This document shows, piece after piece, positions 22,201 through 28,842 of a DNA stretch of 64,000 bases. The stretch comes from Planctomycetota bacterium. GTDB taxonomy: Bacteria > Planctomycetota > Planctomycetia > Pirellulales > UBA1268. The stretch is taken from NCBI GenBank assembly GCA_003669585.1, contig QWOQ01000017.1, positions 1-64,000 on the forward strand. The letters run 5' to 3'. Made by a program: the position numbers and the translations under genes. Within the stretch, counting starts at the first letter, position 1, and every line of letters begins with the position of its first letter. The notes beneath the pieces were generated by a model. The model ran no database searches. It saw only the letters and a list, made by a program, of their open reading frames with translations, and was not told the origin of the DNA.

Positions 22201-22687
22201 GACCGTGCCGATCAATTTTCGAGGCACAAATCTTATTATCAATGGTTCAAGCATTGCTTCGACCACCGCGATCGGTCTTCAGTTACTCGCCGGCGCAAGC
22301 GGAAGCGTGATCTCAGGAGTTACATTTACTGGTTTTCGCGGAACTGGAGTATCGCTGATCGGTACGCAGAATACAGCGATTTCAAATATTGTCGTGAACG
22401 GTGGCTCTACAGGAATTGCTGTTTCTGGAACGCTCACTGGCTCAAGCGTGCGTGGCAGCACGTTTAACAATAATTCTACTGGGATCAGCTTAGTTTCAGC
22501 CGTAGGCATCACGGTCGGGGGAACGCTGGCTGGTCAGGCCAATACGATCAACGGAGCGATCACCGTCGGCGTATTCGCCAGCGGATTCTGCACCAACTCT
22601 TCCGTTGTCAAGACAGTATTTGTGAACGTGCCGACGGCCAAGCAATACAACGTAACTGGTTCGCGGTATCTGACAGTCATTCAGTAG
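10274..22687 (+). CDS. Giant 4137-residue repeat surface protein with LEPR-XLL N-terminus
   Basis: ATG with a well-spaced GGAAGG. Basic N-terminus, then LEDRRLLAF (48-56). A unique N-terminal domain (~55-270) is followed by beta-solenoid-like sequence, a long run of GSGY/PTVTF repeats (about 40-45 residues each, ~680-1570, recurring at ~2110-2270 and later), modules of the type SIGVGAAGITAG...GGNLTQT (~2320-2980), a seven-unit array of 95/119-residue repeats (~3155-3840), and a C-terminal beta-helix module starting near NPTGPGSL. The last residues (GVFASGFCTNS, YNVTGSRYLTVIQ) match the end of the gene at 1-2184. Almost free of Cys, rich in G/T/A/S/V. Likely an exported giant adhesin or cell-surface filament protein; no enzymatic motif seen. 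Repeat homology suggests recombination-driven length change. Confidence 0.85.
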   Translation: MLSYLFDPFRSGRTDKSRQSKRRRLLRQTRSDQASGRGLSLAATVEQLEDRRLLAFQYLGFSHTNATPGQDDNEAYQYHFEIYNDPATPNLPAVMNMRQSNDFNTLQFDYGTNFSGLVPINLFNKNWGLSCPPAGGSALTNQIGPGTIFSANSFRAALNGNLDTFNLAKIKITCAPGTVDPSFVFQTGDSLPIALEVDFSAAAAGSTSTVSINAPISDTAYAATSFAPSLCSWITSVELKATHIYVQAGITPRYSNNYAATNLIQIENAVTGGLTARVSDGNFVIDPGASVSGNTTVQLGLGVPGNLATSNAYGYGGNGGDILINGELKNAGDVFLQINSLDARNIKTGASGLISGIGTLALYNFGADGGTVDVSTANFQAVNIRAGTAGNQIPDIGITVTQTAGNLVLNSLPTSRGAITLKATAPDAQININANFDTQASLTLDAQVLNITRPLSTTAGDISLLGNTVTIGSNLIAGKSGVGNLNVTSKAGAITLSSAAIIQAPGDRIVMNAKTNIVSTARLEATNLVLTAGGTISAASSVDTVSASAAGSITIADIDELIVTDATTSAGTITISSKGSLEVLSASHTGSGNLVFSATSAGLAVKDLQTKDGSILLTTSSGDIVASGNLVAADLAKTAVNDISMTATTGNILIRSTAIVTAADQLIVYAPSGRIFTPGEVSAVTILSSGSGYTTAPSVSFNPGGGAVTVPVVGDGQITNIKLTSGGSGYTTPPTVTFQNAGTGGSGATATAQVSGGVVTGITIYNRGSTYATAPILVLVGGSGSGAQAVASVSGLTAITVNNPGSGYQVPPQVVISTGEGAGSAAVSTNSLGQITKINISEIGNGFDVPPTVTISDSSGSGFGASAVATLTGGITSATVGTGGTGYSGATTVTFGAASVGGTTATGTATLGITQASIEPIVGAAGGQYYRVGDLLEVVAGSGSQFLIDNSSAGSVTSVSVRNGGQNYTAGDTLYLNGSAGSGLRLIVGSVSAGGVIVSASVIPLFGGTGFANGNILNHVGGIGGRVQVTGVTTPTTGGAITSLQVIAAGSGYTNRPTGVLGGSGNSSFISFNDTAYSVTGVNITSPGRGYPVSSPTVTFSPTTGTAATASAFVSNVVDVITVVNSGQGYNLATTVVDLTAVALGGGASSGPVSVNGLGEITTINLSLPGGGYTAAPAVTILDASRSGSGATATANLSGGVTELVLTSGGSGYSQTLTTVTLSAPAGGGVTATAEAVVGSTGATLGVIQSLRIITPGSGYLLGESVGITISAPGTASGATATAGISNVVTGFTLTSSGSGYNPSTTTVLVRSVGNGATATVNLTGGVTAIEVLSGGSGYTTTLVTLAAPAAGGVRATATAVVAAGEITGFTITNPGSGYARDESPVVTITGGDGLADGESHVSNVIGSLRITNSGAGYDTAHAPTVRLVPFGAQAAATSEIGSGSLTGITIADGGAGYETAPLISIDPPSSGTTAEAVATILAGVVISITITNPGSGYTSTPNISFEGGGGSSASAAALISGVNNVLITNPGVFYAVPPTVTFSSPTVVGGTSATGVAELTGTAQISAGRLRWTALEQPLDSILSTFSRAAIFLTGEGDLIIDRQSGDLILEGASTLNGSIFVTAQKLTLTGAITAGDSNSTRTEDITLAALGGDLIVDAAITAPRTVTLLAESGKITATNLAAVGLITTNNIVLSAFSGATIRSNVQTVRGVVSEENSPLTITETDDLLAGTDLGDLLSTNGVITITVGGLLTVGRIDAGSQGTVSLTASSNIVQGTVDNEPDIVSGTANLISTAGKIDIDTDVDSVSATAPLSTIDLDNTGSRSLTLATIQARNNIRVESVGPMSAVAVGSTLGQIFLTTTGTDTAAPSNILVGDVKAPVGVATIVSTGRVGSNDPLALSIDVTATTARIAAAMDIALRTKLNSISAKAGTGITISEFDAITLGEAAGPAGWNTVKSNNGDITFSAGGSMNAFSVDASSSGLDVGGSVFLKNTVGDITLGNILAETKNGTVSIQAFGSINDTDAAVDITAQSALLYAQTGGIGAASDRLDLSVDAIFANAISDVQIVNSGKSTVTLSGIAALGGDINIAVSGSAVIAGPISAYGAVIGFTPVVNGAGYSQANPPSVTITPSNIADQVTRFQIDQITAGGTGYTAAPLVTFTPAPTGGTTATANAVISGGRVVGLIITNPGSGYTVAPSITLTPAAGDMTGTGAMATAFIGGTQATATANVNSAGRVSGLTSTNTGSGYTSVPIVTIAPGTPTASAIATLGKGTVSLSSNGNVTQSQPITAKSFSLVSTLGTVTLENANNDVDSLAITNGNRAIAFTDKDDLAIGVGAAGITAGATVLKVGGNLTQTQAIVASSLDITATAGTVTLDSIANNTGSLAVRNSQSGQIIGVTTIVGGSGYIVAPTVTFGAAPAGGVTATGVAVLGTGLLTGQVIGITITNSGSGYVTTPTITISAAPASGTNASATAVLGTKRGIAFTNSSALSIGVGAAGITAGATVLKVGGNLTQTQAIVASSLDITATAGTVTLTNSANDVDSIAVVNIGRAVSFTDQDDLAIGVGAAGITAGSTVLKVGSFLTQTKVILATSLDISTTSGAVVLDSDNNVTTLAFTNSQFGQVASVSVSSGSGYAVAPTVTFGAAPVGGTTATGVAVLGTGLQTGRVISVTITNPGSGYITSPNITFSAAPAGGTTATGVAVLSGNISFNNVSGLSIGVGNTGITARDTALVVGGNLTQTKAISATSLSIYATAGTISLSSATNKVATLGIVNSQLGQVASVSVSSGSGYTVAPTVNFGAAPAGGTTAIGVAVLGTGVQVGQVIGITITNPGSGYVIAPTITISAAPAGGTNASATAVLGTKRDIAFTNSSALSIGVGTSGIAGKDVVLSVGGNLSQTVALEADSLAVTNSTGSVVLDAAFNDVASLAVSNGNRQVSFTDKNTLSIGVGSVGIVGGGVDNVVIRSVGTLTVNQSVTSGTVADNDGNILLVSENGDIQINANLTAQNDTITLEAKNGNISQSKSSTIDCETLVWWSKTTPTFSGTLTNTIIAPNITGKGDIFLPGPNSTDHYPGILTVAGATTADGIIIIDADGVNITGLISANTVTVYARTNNISFTDSGEIQTPFTFNGSVLLSAAQNIIDAHVGTDITTASASLTAAAGSIGSALDSLDLSINTITSAAAATGVYLTNNKAVALSSVSSTTGDVFVTAAGTLTATSVIATAGNVNLTASGATSDIVAGSVIASSTTGIAALLAGRSITDGDGNVDITAASASLTATAGSIGSAADSLDLSVDAVTNAAAATGVYLTNDKAVLLPSVSSTTGNVDIRTTAGSIAVGAITATPGVVTLVAAASITDGDALVDITAASASLTAAAGSIGSLADSLDLSVNAVTNAAATTGVYLTNNKAVALSSVSSTTGNVDIRTTAGSIAVGAITATPGVVTLVAAASITDGDALVDITAASASLTAAAGSIGSLADSLDLSVNTITKAAATTGVYLTNNKAVALSSVSSTTGNVDIRTTAGNIAVGAITATPGVVTLVAAASITDGDALLDITAASASLTATAGSIGSAADSLDLSVNTITKAAAATGVYLTNDKAVALSSVSSTTGNVFVTAAGILTATSVVATGGNVSLTASGATSDIVAGSVIASSTTGIALLLAGRSITDGDALVDITAASASLTATAGSIGSAADSLDLSVNTVTSAAAATGVYLTNDKAVALSSVSSTTGNVFVTAAGILTATSVVATAGNVSLTASGATSDIVAGSIIASSTTGIATLLAGRSITDGDALVDITAASASLTATAGSIGSATDSLDLSVNTITNAAAATGVYLTNNKVTLVSSATATTGAIVLSTPFAVTVNQMQANGTGGSVTIAATNLVVGPVATPTPLLKTSGVANLTSVTGVVSLENGGMIVATGGITLKPNGAINWVVNTNPTGPGSLNAVITAVNATGSPATISLPSNTTLILPSVLPAVTVPINFRGTNLIINGSSIASTTAIGLQLLAGASGSVISGVTFTGFRGTGVSLIGTQNTAISNIVVNGGSTGIAVSGTLTGSSVRGSTFNNNSTGISLVSAVGITVGGTLAGQANTINGAITVGVFASGFCTNSSVVKTVFVNVPTAKQYNVTGSRYLTVIQ
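12320..14980 (+). repeat. Coding GSGY / PTVTF repeat tract
   Basis: Degenerate 40-45-codon repeats inside the giant gene. Each has a GSGYxxxPxVTF-like strand, a G/A/T-rich linker (ATATA, GGTTATG) and an ITNPGSGY-like return. Well over fifteen copies occur here, and further copies are interspersed at about 16.6-17.1, 17.46-17.71, 18.15-18.39 and 18.62-18.87 kb. The periodicity suggests a beta-solenoid or stacked beta-hairpin fibre. Confidence 0.75.
17274..17881 (+). repeat. Near-identical 131-bp repeat pair in the giant gene
   Basis: Bases 17274-17404 and 17751-17881 match at all but two positions that I could find (caggta/caggca and gctcga/gcttga). They encode the same module around GITAGATVLKVGGNLTQT. 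A third, diverged copy begins near 17974. The near-identity at DNA level points to recent duplication or gene conversion. Confidence 0.8.
19735..21790 (+). repeat. Tandem array built from two interchangeable coding cassettes
   Basis: The anchor encoding GVYLTN recurs at 19835, 20192, 20477, 20762, 21047, 21404 and 21761, so successive units are 357, 285, 285, 285, 357 and 357 bp (119 or 95 codons). Units share the flanks SITDGD...ASASLTA.AGSIGS..DSLDLSV and KAVALSSVSSTTGN. They differ only in the middle: a short cassette (DIRTTAGSIAVGAITATPG...) or one 24 codons longer (FVTAAGTLTATSV...SDIVAGS). Order: long, short, short, short, long, long. All units keep frame. Confidence 0.9.
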
Positions 22688-22713
22688 CACATCCTTCGAC
22701 AAAGCACTCTTGT

Positions 22714-22737
22714 GTAGAATCTTGAATGCTTTTCTAC
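22714..22737. terminator. Inverted repeat between convergent genes
   Basis: GTAGAA (22714-22719) and TTCTAC (22732-22737) can pair around a 12-base loop in the 72-base gap between the giant gene and the convergent ThuA-like gene. It is short, and no strong T-tract adjoins it; at best a weak bidirectional terminator. Confidence 0.25.
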
Positions 22738-22759
22738 GTTGCAGACCATTCGCTTTTTG

Positions 22760-23797
22760 TTACTTGTAGTCGATCGGTTTGAGTCCCTTTTTGCCGCCAT
22801 TGAATCCAAACTTGGTCGGCTCAAAAATTCCGACAAGTTCGACGTTGGTCAACGGTGAGATTTTGTCTTCGAGACCAACTCCCCAGTAGCAGGCGTTCAC
22901 GAGCATTCGACGAGTGCCTTCAGCCAACAAATCCGTTGCGGCTCCCATCGTTGTTGTGAACACACGTCCTTTTGGACTTCCATCAACACTGTAAGTCTTC
23001 ACCCACGCCACCGGCATCATCGGCACATTTTTCTCACCTACAACCGGTTTCGAATCTGGCGTCATGCCGGCGAGCACCGCTCCGAGCACCAACACCTTCG
23101 AATCACCGGGCAACGGCAAACGAACTCCATAAACATCGGTTGGGCCCCAGATATCTCCATCTTTTATTCCGCGAAGAATCGGATGATTTTTGGCATCAGC
23201 GTCAGGTGAAATCATGCCACCGGTACTCTCCGATCCATGGCCACCGTGATGGCTGATCCATTTTTCGCCAAGCACCGCACGGCCAAATCCGTCGATCCAA
23301 TCTTTTTTGTCACCGTCGTAGCCATTGCCATAGTGAGCATAGGAGCGTTCCTTCGGAATATTGAAGGCGTGCGTCGCTGTCCGCATTCCAATCACAGGCT
23401 TTCCGGCCTTGAGAAAAGAATCAATTTCCTTCATCTGTTCGTCGGAGAGATTTCGAAAACGAGTGGCGATGACCATCAAATCAGCTGAACGAAGTGCTTC
23501 AAGGCCAGGAATGTTGTCGTTTTTATTGGAATCGATCTGACCGGTGGTTGGATCGATCGCAAAAAGAACGGTGCACGAAAAACCATGCCGCTTTGCAAGA
23601 ATTTTTGCCAACTGCGGCAGCGCCTCTTCGCTGCGATATTCCTCGTCCCCGCTGATGAATACCACTCGTTTCCCTTTCCCTGGCCCATCGCCCCCATCGA
23701 TCACGAGCGTCTGCTCGCCATGGCCCGTCGATGAAAAACAGGCAGCCAGACAAAAGATCACGAAAAAGAAAATGCGGAAATCTGGTCGGATGTTCAT
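22760..23797 (-). CDS. Secreted ThuA-domain protein
   Basis: The start at 23797 (MNIRPDF) is chosen over an upstream ATG at 23869 because it has a TTGGAG-type ribosome binding site and begins a hydrophobic signal peptide (FFFVIFCLAACFSS). 345 residues. The mature protein has the class I glutamine amidotransferase-like ThuA fold: KRVVFISGDEEYRSEEALPQ at the N-terminus, SADLMVIATRFRNLSDEQM in the middle, and GRVFTTTMGAATDLL near the C-terminus. ThuA domains are named for trehalose utilisation; in planctomycetes many exported versions have no known substrate. It is on the same strand as the DUF1501 gene upstream but 301 bases away, so it is probably transcribed separately. The exact role is inference. 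Confidence 0.8.
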   Translation of the reverse strand: MNIRPDFRIFFFVIFCLAACFSSTGHGEQTLVIDGGDGPGKGKRVVFISGDEEYRSEEALPQLAKILAKRHGFSCTVLFAIDPTTGQIDSNKNDNIPGLEALRSADLMVIATRFRNLSDEQMKEIDSFLKAGKPVIGMRTATHAFNIPKERSYAHYGNGYDGDKKDWIDGFGRAVLGEKWISHHGGHGSESTGGMISPDADAKNHPILRGIKDGDIWGPTDVYGVRLPLPGDSKVLVLGAVLAGMTPDSKPVVGEKNVPMMPVAWVKTYSVDGSPKGRVFTTTMGAATDLLAEGTRRMLVNACYWGVGLEDKISPLTNVELVGIFEPTKFGFNGGKKGLKPIDYK

Positions 23798-24098
23798 GGC
23801 GACTCCAAGAGGTGGAACTCGAACACGGAAATACGTAAGGCGACCGATCAGGTCACCATCGAAGTGCAAGTCGAAACGACTTTCTTATTCAGTCATTCTC
23901 GAATGCGGAAGCCTAGTGTGGGGCCGCACAGTATGCCAGAGATCATAAAACTTCCAAGAAAAAACGCATGCCTTCTGTCAGAAAGAGCAAAGGAACAGCG
24001 TTCTTCGGATCTCTAAAATCATTTCTGGCCTTTCGCAAAATTTCAAATATTCTCGGGAGGTATCGACCGAGAACATAAATTGCTGCGAGACATTTCCC

Positions 24099-25580
24099 CT
24101 ACGACAAAATACCTTTTACGATCTGACCATGCACATCTGTCAGACGAAAATCTCGTCCTTGATAGGGATACGTCAGCCGCAAATGATCAATTCCCATGAG
24201 ATGCAGAATCGTTGCGTTTAAGTCGTGCACGTGCACCGGATCACGAACAATGTTGTAGCAATAGTCGTCGGTCTCTCCCCATGTAAGACCGCTCTTGATA
24301 CCAGCACCCGCCATGAGCAGCGTAAAGCACAACGGATGGTGATCCCGGCCGTAGTTGGTCTCTGTCAGGGCTCCCTGTGAATAGATCGTACGTCCAAACT
24401 CACCGCCCCAGACAATGAGCGTTTCGTCAAGGAGTCCACGTCGCGCGAGATCATCGAGAAGGGCGCCTGTCGCCTGATCGGTATCGCGACACTGTCCCTT
24501 GATCGCATCCGGCAGACCACCGTGATGATCCCACCCCATATGAAACAGTTGAACAAATCGAACGCCCCTTTCACTGAGTCGTCGACTGAGCAAACAGTTG
24601 AATGCATAACTGCCGGGCCGCTTTACATCTGGTCCGTAGGATTCGAGCACATGTGCCGGTTCATCACTGAAATCGACGAGGTCGGGAACACTTGTCTGCA
24701 TGCGAAACGCCATCTCGTACTGACTCGAACGGGCGGCTATTTCTGGATCGCCCAGCAACGCGTGACGTTTTTCATTGAGGGTTGTAATTCTATCGAGCGT
24801 GCCTCGACGAGTCTGTCGGTCAACGCCCGGAGGATCGGTGAGATAGAGTACCGGATCACCTGAATTTCGAAACTTTACACCTTGATGACGGCTCGGAAGA
24901 AATCCGGCGCCCCAAAGACGATCGTAGAGCGGCTGATCGTCCGGCCGGCCGCTACCAAAGCTTGTGAGCACAATGTAAGCCGGCAGATCGGTATTTTCAC
25001 TGCCCAGACCATAGCTTGCCCACGCGCCAATGCTCGGTCGACCCGCAAGTTGGTTACCTGTTTGAAAAAATGTGATGGCCGGATCGTGATTGATGGCCTC
25101 TGTTTTCATCGATCGAATCATACACCAGCGATCGGAATGCCTCGCCATGTTCGGCATGATATCGCTCCACCACATCCCGCTTTCACCATGCTGTTTGAAT
25201 TGAAACATCGAAGGAGCCACCGGGAATTTCGACTGCCCGCTCGTCATCGTGGTTAATCGCTGACCCTTGCGAATCGAGGCGGGCAAATCTTCCCCTCTGC
25301 GTGCCACCATAAGCGGCTTGGGATCAAACAGATCCATCTGCGACGGAGCACCCGATTGAAAGAGATAAATGATTCGCTTTGCCTTCGGCGGAAATGTTGG
25401 AAACGTGTGAGCCGCTGCACTCGATGACGCGGACTCTGATTCTCCGTAAACCTTTTGCACCGACGGCATAGTCTGCATGATTGTTGCAAGCGCCGTCGAT
25501 CCAATAAAACCAGCAGAACCTTTGAGAAAGATCCGGCGGTTGAGCCAATCTTGCATACGGTGGGATTCAGATGCGTTCAT
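24099..25580 (-). CDS. Tat-exported DUF1501 protein
   Basis: 493 residues. The ATG has a good AAAGGAAA site, which overlaps the stop of the upstream cytochrome-type gene 11 bases away, so translation is probably coupled. A twin-arginine signal starts at NRRIFLKGS, followed by a hydrophobic stretch. Family hallmarks: YLFQSGAPSQMDLFDPKP, GQSKFPVAPSMFQF, LIVWGGEFGRTIYSQG, GRDHHPLCFTLLMAGAGIKSG and VHVHDLNATILHLMGIDH. DUF1501 proteins are related to the alkaline phosphatase/sulfatase superfamily. They are almost always encoded next to PSCyt1/DUF1549/DUF1553 proteins in planctomycetes; their reaction is not established. Last gene of the probable four-gene operon from 34.0 kb. Confidence 0.88.
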   Translation of the reverse strand: MNASESHRMQDWLNRRIFLKGSAGFIGSTALATIMQTMPSVQKVYGESESASSSAAAHTFPTFPPKAKRIIYLFQSGAPSQMDLFDPKPLMVARRGEDLPASIRKGQRLTTMTSGQSKFPVAPSMFQFKQHGESGMWWSDIMPNMARHSDRWCMIRSMKTEAINHDPAITFFQTGNQLAGRPSIGAWASYGLGSENTDLPAYIVLTSFGSGRPDDQPLYDRLWGAGFLPSRHQGVKFRNSGDPVLYLTDPPGVDRQTRRGTLDRITTLNEKRHALLGDPEIAARSSQYEMAFRMQTSVPDLVDFSDEPAHVLESYGPDVKRPGSYAFNCLLSRRLSERGVRFVQLFHMGWDHHGGLPDAIKGQCRDTDQATGALLDDLARRGLLDETLIVWGGEFGRTIYSQGALTETNYGRDHHPLCFTLLMAGAGIKSGLTWGETDDYCYNIVRDPVHVHDLNATILHLMGIDHLRLTYPYQGRDFRLTDVHGQIVKGILS

Positions 25581-25591
25581 ACGTATTTCCT

Positions 25592-28500
25592 TTATTCCCG
25601 CATGACAAATTCATCGAGGTTCACTATGACATTCGCCGAAAGTGAATAGGCTGCAAGTTCTATAGGCAAAAGATCGGCTGGCTTTTGCACTGTTCCAAAG
25701 GAGAGGTACTTCTCGGCAGCCTCGGGATCGGCTGAGAATCTTTCGAGATCTGTAACAAAACCCTTCAGAAGCGTTGAAAGCTCGTCGGAACTTGGACTGC
25801 GATGAAGTGCGACGCGAAATCCGTGCGAGAGTCGTTCGGCGGGAGACGGGCCGCTTTCGGTCATCATGCGAAGAGCAAGTGCGTGGGCGACTTCAATGAA
25901 CGTCTTCTCATTTAAAATCGCAAGTGCCTGAAGAGGAGTATTGGTACGAGATCGTTTGACGGTGCATGTCTCTCGGTTTGGCGCATCAAAAAGAAGCATC
26001 GTTGGCGGTGCAGCGGTGCGTTTCCAAATGGTGTACATGCTGCGTCGATACCGGCCTTCGCCAGTGTCTGCTTTATAGCCGCGCAGATCACCATATTTAC
26101 TCGTCTCATCCCACACCCCTTCTGGCATCCACGGCCGAACGCTCGGCCCTCCAATTTTCGGCACCAGTAAGCCCGATATTCCAATCGCACTGTCTCGCAC
26201 AATTTCACCGGTCAGCCGAATTCTTGGAGAGCGAGAAAGAAGCCTATTCTCTGGATCGATTGCTCGCTTTTCAGGATCAATGACAGCGCTTTGACGATAG
26301 GTCGCGCTTGTCACGATCAACCTGAAAAAACTTTTCATACTCCACGACTGAGCGGTGGCACCGTCAATCGTTGTACGAGATTGGATCACCGTCGGATCCA
26401 TAAACTCTGCCGCAAGCCAGTCGAGAAGTTCTGGGTGACTTGGAAACTCAGCCTGGCTTCCAAAATTTTCGCTCGTTTTTACCAATCCCGTTCCGAAGAG
26501 CCGTTCCCACTGTCGATTCACCCAGACTCTCGATGCAAGCGGATTTTCGCGAGAGACGATCCATCGAGCAAGCGTGAGCCGATTGGGAAGCGAACCATCT
26601 GGAATCTTTGGCAAAAACGCCGGCAGCACAGGATCGATTTTTTCACCCGGCTGATCGTACTGCCCACGTGTAAGCACAAATGCTTGGCGGGGCTGCCCTT
26701 CTTTCATCACCATTGCGCTGGGAAGATGATCGATGTAGTTCTGACGCGATTTCGTCGCTTCGTCTCGCTGTATTCTGAATTTTTTCAAAGGTCCATCGAC
26801 GTTTTCCGAATAATGTTTGACGATGGCGTCGAGCTGTTCCTTTGATCGCTCGGCATAAGGTACTTTGAAAATCGCTGCAATCGCATCGGGAACCTTTCCG
26901 CCGTTGAGTGTCACCTTTTCGGTCGGTGACGATGATACCGCCAGACGAAATCTTCCGATGGCATGTTCGCCGAGTGTCTTGTGAATGAGCCTCACGGTCA
27001 GCGTGGAATTTTCGGGAACTTCCACTGATTGTTCGAGCACAAAAAGCGCCGTTCGTTCAAGCCGCTTTGTCGGGTCGTTGCCGTCAACTGCCCAGCCCTG
27101 TCCAGGATTGTCATCCACGACAAACTGAATGTCCCAACCGCTTTGGGAGTAGTCAGCCTCGGCTCTCTTCAATATCAGTGAGATCGGTTTCACTGCGAGT
27201 AATGAATGCATCTCAGCTTCCACTTTTGAAAGCACGAAGTTTCCATTTGGAGCCCGACCAAGGCTCTGATTTGGAAGACTCCCGTCTGGAATGGCAGAGA
27301 GTTTGATCGCAGAAAACTTTCCCGAAGGCAGCGGCAACACGATTTCGTATGTTTCATGAACTGGCGTGGGGCCAGAGGCCAGCCACGATCCGTCTGCCTG
27401 ACGGGTTACGATCGCACCACCGAGACTTTTGACAAACAGTGGTTCGACGACCGTCCAAATTTTTGATGCGTCAAGAAGGTTCGCCTGAGCATCCTTCTCC
27501 CATGCGACAACAAGGTCATTGATGTTTTTGAATTCTGCTTCAACACTTTTTTCAGCCGAGACGATTGCCTCAGCCAGACGCACCATCTCTGTTTCTTGCT
27601 CACGACTGGCGACAATTTGCAGTGGATCTGAATTGCCGCCCGAGCGATTGCTGTCACCAACATTCGTTCCAGATTCCGGAACGTTATTAAAGAGCGAGAA
27701 GAGACCGTAAAATTCTTTCTGCGTGAGTGGGTCGTACTTATGATCGTGGCACCGTGCGCAACCGACTGTCAGACCAAGCCATGTTTGCCCGGTTGTCTCT
27801 ACTCGATCGATTATCGTTTCAACTCGCCACTCTTCGGCGATAATTCCTCCTTCACCATTGATGCGATGATTGCGATTAAATCCAGTCGCGACGATCTGGT
27901 CGCGCGATGCACTTGGAAGCATGTCACCGGCGATTTGCTCAATCGTGAACTGATCAAACGGCATATCTGAGTTGAACGCGCTGATCACCCAATCTCGCCA
28001 CGGCCAATTGCTGCGACTCGAGTCGGTTTGATAACCATGACTGTCGGCATACCTTGCCGCGTCGAGCCATTCGATCGCCATGCGTTCACCAAAATGTTCG
28101 CTTGCCAACAATCGATCGACATACCGTTCGTAGGCGCCCTCCTGTCGATCGTTGACAAAGGCATCTACGTCGGCAAGTGTTGGCGGCAGACCGATCAGAT
28201 CAAGTGAAACTCTTCGTGCGAGCGTTTCCTGCTGGGCCTGTGAACTTGGAAGAATCCCTTCCTCTTCCAATCTCGCGAGCACAAATGAATCCACCGGATT
28301 TTTGGGCCACGCTTTGTTTTGAACATCCGGTATTGCTGGCCGACGAACTGCTTCGAACGCCCAGTGCCCGCGGTACTGGGCCCCTTCTTTGATCCATTGA
28401 CTGATCATTGCCGCCTCACGAGGCGTAACAGGCTTGCCAATGTGCGGCGGCGGCATCACGGTCTCTGGGTCATTGCTTGTCACGCGAGCGAGCAACGCAC

Positions 28501-28810
28501 TTGTTTCGGGGTTGCCGCTTACAATCGCAGTAGAACCACTGGAAAGCGCCGCAGTGGCAATCTCTCGCAGATCAAGTCGCAACCCTGCCTGTCGATCTTC
28601 GTGATCGGGCCCGTGACAGGTAAAGCAGCGGTCTGAGAGAATCGGACGAATGTCACGATTAAAATCGATGTCTCGCTTTGAAGGATCGACGGCACGCGCG
28701 TGACTGGCATTCAGGAATGCCAGTACATAAACGAGATGTGCAATTGTTCTGATCGTTGCTTTTGCACTGCGCATTCGACTCGCGCATACATCACATGGTT
28801 GAATGAACAT
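25592..28810 (-). CDS. PSCyt1-DUF1549-DUF1553 cytochrome-type exported protein
   Basis: About 1072 residues from the ATG at 28810; an ATG at 28774 that begins a compact signal peptide (MRSAKATIRTI...) is an equally good start. Domains: PSCyt1 with the haem-binding motif CFTCH (C62, C65, H66) after DIDFNRDIRPILS; DUF1549 with a second CxxCH-type motif in GCARCHDHKYDP; a middle beta domain; and DUF1553 with LPNRLTLARWIVSRENPLASRVWVN and CTVKRSRTNTPLQAL. Planctomycete-specific secreted family, thought to act in the periplasm, possibly in polysaccharide breakdown with DUF1501 partners, but the biochemistry is unknown. It lies 32 bases downstream of one DUF1501 gene and 11 upstream of another. Confidence 0.88.
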   Translation of the reverse strand: MFIQPCDVCASRMRSAKATIRTIAHLVYVLAFLNASHARAVDPSKRDIDFNRDIRPILSDRCFTCHGPDHEDRQAGLRLDLREIATAALSSGSTAIVSGNPETSALLARVTSNDPETVMPPPHIGKPVTPREAAMISQWIKEGAQYRGHWAFEAVRRPAIPDVQNKAWPKNPVDSFVLARLEEEGILPSSQAQQETLARRVSLDLIGLPPTLADVDAFVNDRQEGAYERYVDRLLASEHFGERMAIEWLDAARYADSHGYQTDSSRSNWPWRDWVISAFNSDMPFDQFTIEQIAGDMLPSASRDQIVATGFNRNHRINGEGGIIAEEWRVETIIDRVETTGQTWLGLTVGCARCHDHKYDPLTQKEFYGLFSLFNNVPESGTNVGDSNRSGGNSDPLQIVASREQETEMVRLAEAIVSAEKSVEAEFKNINDLVVAWEKDAQANLLDASKIWTVVEPLFVKSLGGAIVTRQADGSWLASGPTPVHETYEIVLPLPSGKFSAIKLSAIPDGSLPNQSLGRAPNGNFVLSKVEAEMHSLLAVKPISLILKRAEADYSQSGWDIQFVVDDNPGQGWAVDGNDPTKRLERTALFVLEQSVEVPENSTLTVRLIHKTLGEHAIGRFRLAVSSSPTEKVTLNGGKVPDAIAAIFKVPYAERSKEQLDAIVKHYSENVDGPLKKFRIQRDEATKSRQNYIDHLPSAMVMKEGQPRQAFVLTRGQYDQPGEKIDPVLPAFLPKIPDGSLPNRLTLARWIVSRENPLASRVWVNRQWERLFGTGLVKTSENFGSQAEFPSHPELLDWLAAEFMDPTVIQSRTTIDGATAQSWSMKSFFRLIVTSATYRQSAVIDPEKRAIDPENRLLSRSPRIRLTGEIVRDSAIGISGLLVPKIGGPSVRPWMPEGVWDETSKYGDLRGYKADTGEGRYRRSMYTIWKRTAAPPTMLLFDAPNRETCTVKRSRTNTPLQALAILNEKTFIEVAHALALRMMTESGPSPAERLSHGFRVALHRSPSSDELSTLLKGFVTDLERFSADPEAAEKYLSFGTVQKPADLLPIELAAYSLSANVIVNLDEFVMRE

Positions 28811-28842
28811 GCTCAATGATTCTCGCGATACTTTCGATGTTT

